DNA from: Candidatus Krumholzibacteriota bacterium
Lineage (GTDB): Bacteria; Krumholzibacteriota; Krumholzibacteriia; JAJRXK01
Reading direction: 5' to 3'
NCBI GenBank assembly: GCA_024276305.1
Contig: JAJRXK010000018.1
Location: 1-64,000, forward strand
Length of the DNA stretch: 64,000 nucleotides
Shown here: positions 63,570 through 64,000 of the stretch, piece after piece
Layout: the number at the start of each line of letters is the position of its first letter
How positions within the stretch are numbered: the first letter of the stretch is position 1
The notes under the pieces: generated by a model
The model's database searches: none
What the model was told of the DNA's origin: nothing
The model's input: the letters and a program-made list of their open reading frames with translations, nothing else
Translations under genes and position numbers: made by a program

Positions 63570-64000
63570 TGTCACTCTCCAACTCGAGTCGCCCGCTCCG
63601 CGGATACCTCGCCGAATTCGACGCCCCCGAAAAGGTGGTCGATGCGATCCACCGGGTCAGAGAAGAGGGCTACGAGAAGTACGACACCTTTTCTCCCTAT
63701 CCCTGCGAAGAGATGGCCGATGCGATGGATGTGCACCGCTCTTGGTTACCCTTCATCGTTCTCGGAGGCGGGATCACGGGGGCCCTCACGGGATGGGCGC
63801 TGCAGTTTCTGACCTCGACCCAGGTCTACCCCATGAACATCGGTGGCCGACCCTACAATTCCTGGCCCGCGTTCATCGTGGTGATCTTCGAGTGCACGAT
63901 CCTCTTCGCCGCCTTCTCGGCGGTGCTCGGGATGTTCGCCTTGAATCGGCTCCCCCAACCGCACCATCCGCTCTTCGGGATCGAGTCGTTCAAACGGGCA
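63569..64000 (+). CDS. actD: Alternative complex III subunit D (DUF3341), 3' end outside window
   Basis: The first 144 codons of ActD. It starts LRGYLAEFDAPEKVVDAIHRVREEGYEKYDTFSPYPCEEMADAM, the N-terminal DUF3341 pattern, and has the membrane pair WLPFIVLGGGITGALTGWALQ and PAFIVVIFECTILFAAFSAVLGMF. ActD is a small anchored subunit, usually about 170-200 residues, so only its C-terminus is missing. ATG 63569 has AGGGGG upstream and overlaps the actC stop by one base. Confidence 0.93.

Overview
The window is GC-rich, gene-dense chromosomal DNA with no phage, insertion sequence, CRISPR array, rRNA or tRNA that I can recognise. It combines a C25-family PorU-like protease next to a PorV-like outer-membrane protein, secreted proteins ending in FlgD-like/type IX secretion (T9SS)-type tails (motif PNPFNPxTTxRFD), an alternative complex III operon, a roughly 1,590-residue NAD-glutamate dehydrogenase and a homodimeric-type pyruvate dehydrogenase E1. 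This points to a Gram-negative, respiring bacterium of the FCB group or a related candidate phylum (Eisenbacteria- or Krumholzibacteria-like). The placement is inference, because no marker rRNA is present.

Layout. Positions 1-7.0 kb (minus strand) hold a secretion cluster: an M6-like metalloprotease cut by the window edge, a PorV-like porin and a PorU-like C25 protease. From 7.0 to 12 kb come Trm112-like, accA and dnaE. From 12 to 16 kb an envelope M23 peptidase is divergent from a membrane-anchored PpiD/SurA-type foldase. From 16 to 21.2 kb lie a CDF metal transporter, the mitomycin-repair pair mrfB-mrfA, tatA and a DUF4321 protein. From 21.3 to 25.9 kb seven tightly coupled genes (folB, folK, deoxynucleoside kinase, panB, panC, a GlmU-like nucleotidyltransferase and a LytR_C protein) form a cofactor/nucleotide operon. 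A TPR protein, the large glutamate dehydrogenase, a DnaQ-type exonuclease with a WYL-like tail and a YqeC-like P-loop protein follow to 33.7 kb.

From 33.8 to 41.3 kb is a mixed envelope region: a secreted T9SS-type protein, an alkaline-phosphatase-superfamily membrane enzyme, a methyltransferase with an apparent one-base frameshift, a GT4 glycosyltransferase, a DUF2270 protein and an MFS transporter. From 41.3 to 48.1 kb are etfAB, aceE, an exported protein of unknown function and an unusual rho whose RNA-binding domain appears to be replaced by an Arg/Gly-rich tail. A truncated AlkA-like fragment, an M28 peptidase, a large T9SS-type secreted protein, a MauE-thioredoxin fusion, ornithine aminotransferase, a periplasmic metallo-beta-lactamase-fold enzyme and an HDOD protein lead to the ACIII operon actA-actB-actC-actD, which runs off the right edge.

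Working together: TatA would help export the Tat-signal ActB. PpiD, M23, PorU and PorV serve envelope biogenesis and secretion of the FlgD-tailed proteins. EtfAB, glutamate dehydrogenase, AceE and ornithine aminotransferase would feed carbon and electrons to a quinone pool oxidised by ACIII. MrfAB, the DnaQ-WYL protein and the broken AlkA are a loose DNA-repair theme. Many very long open frames lie antisense to real genes because of the base composition; they were excluded.
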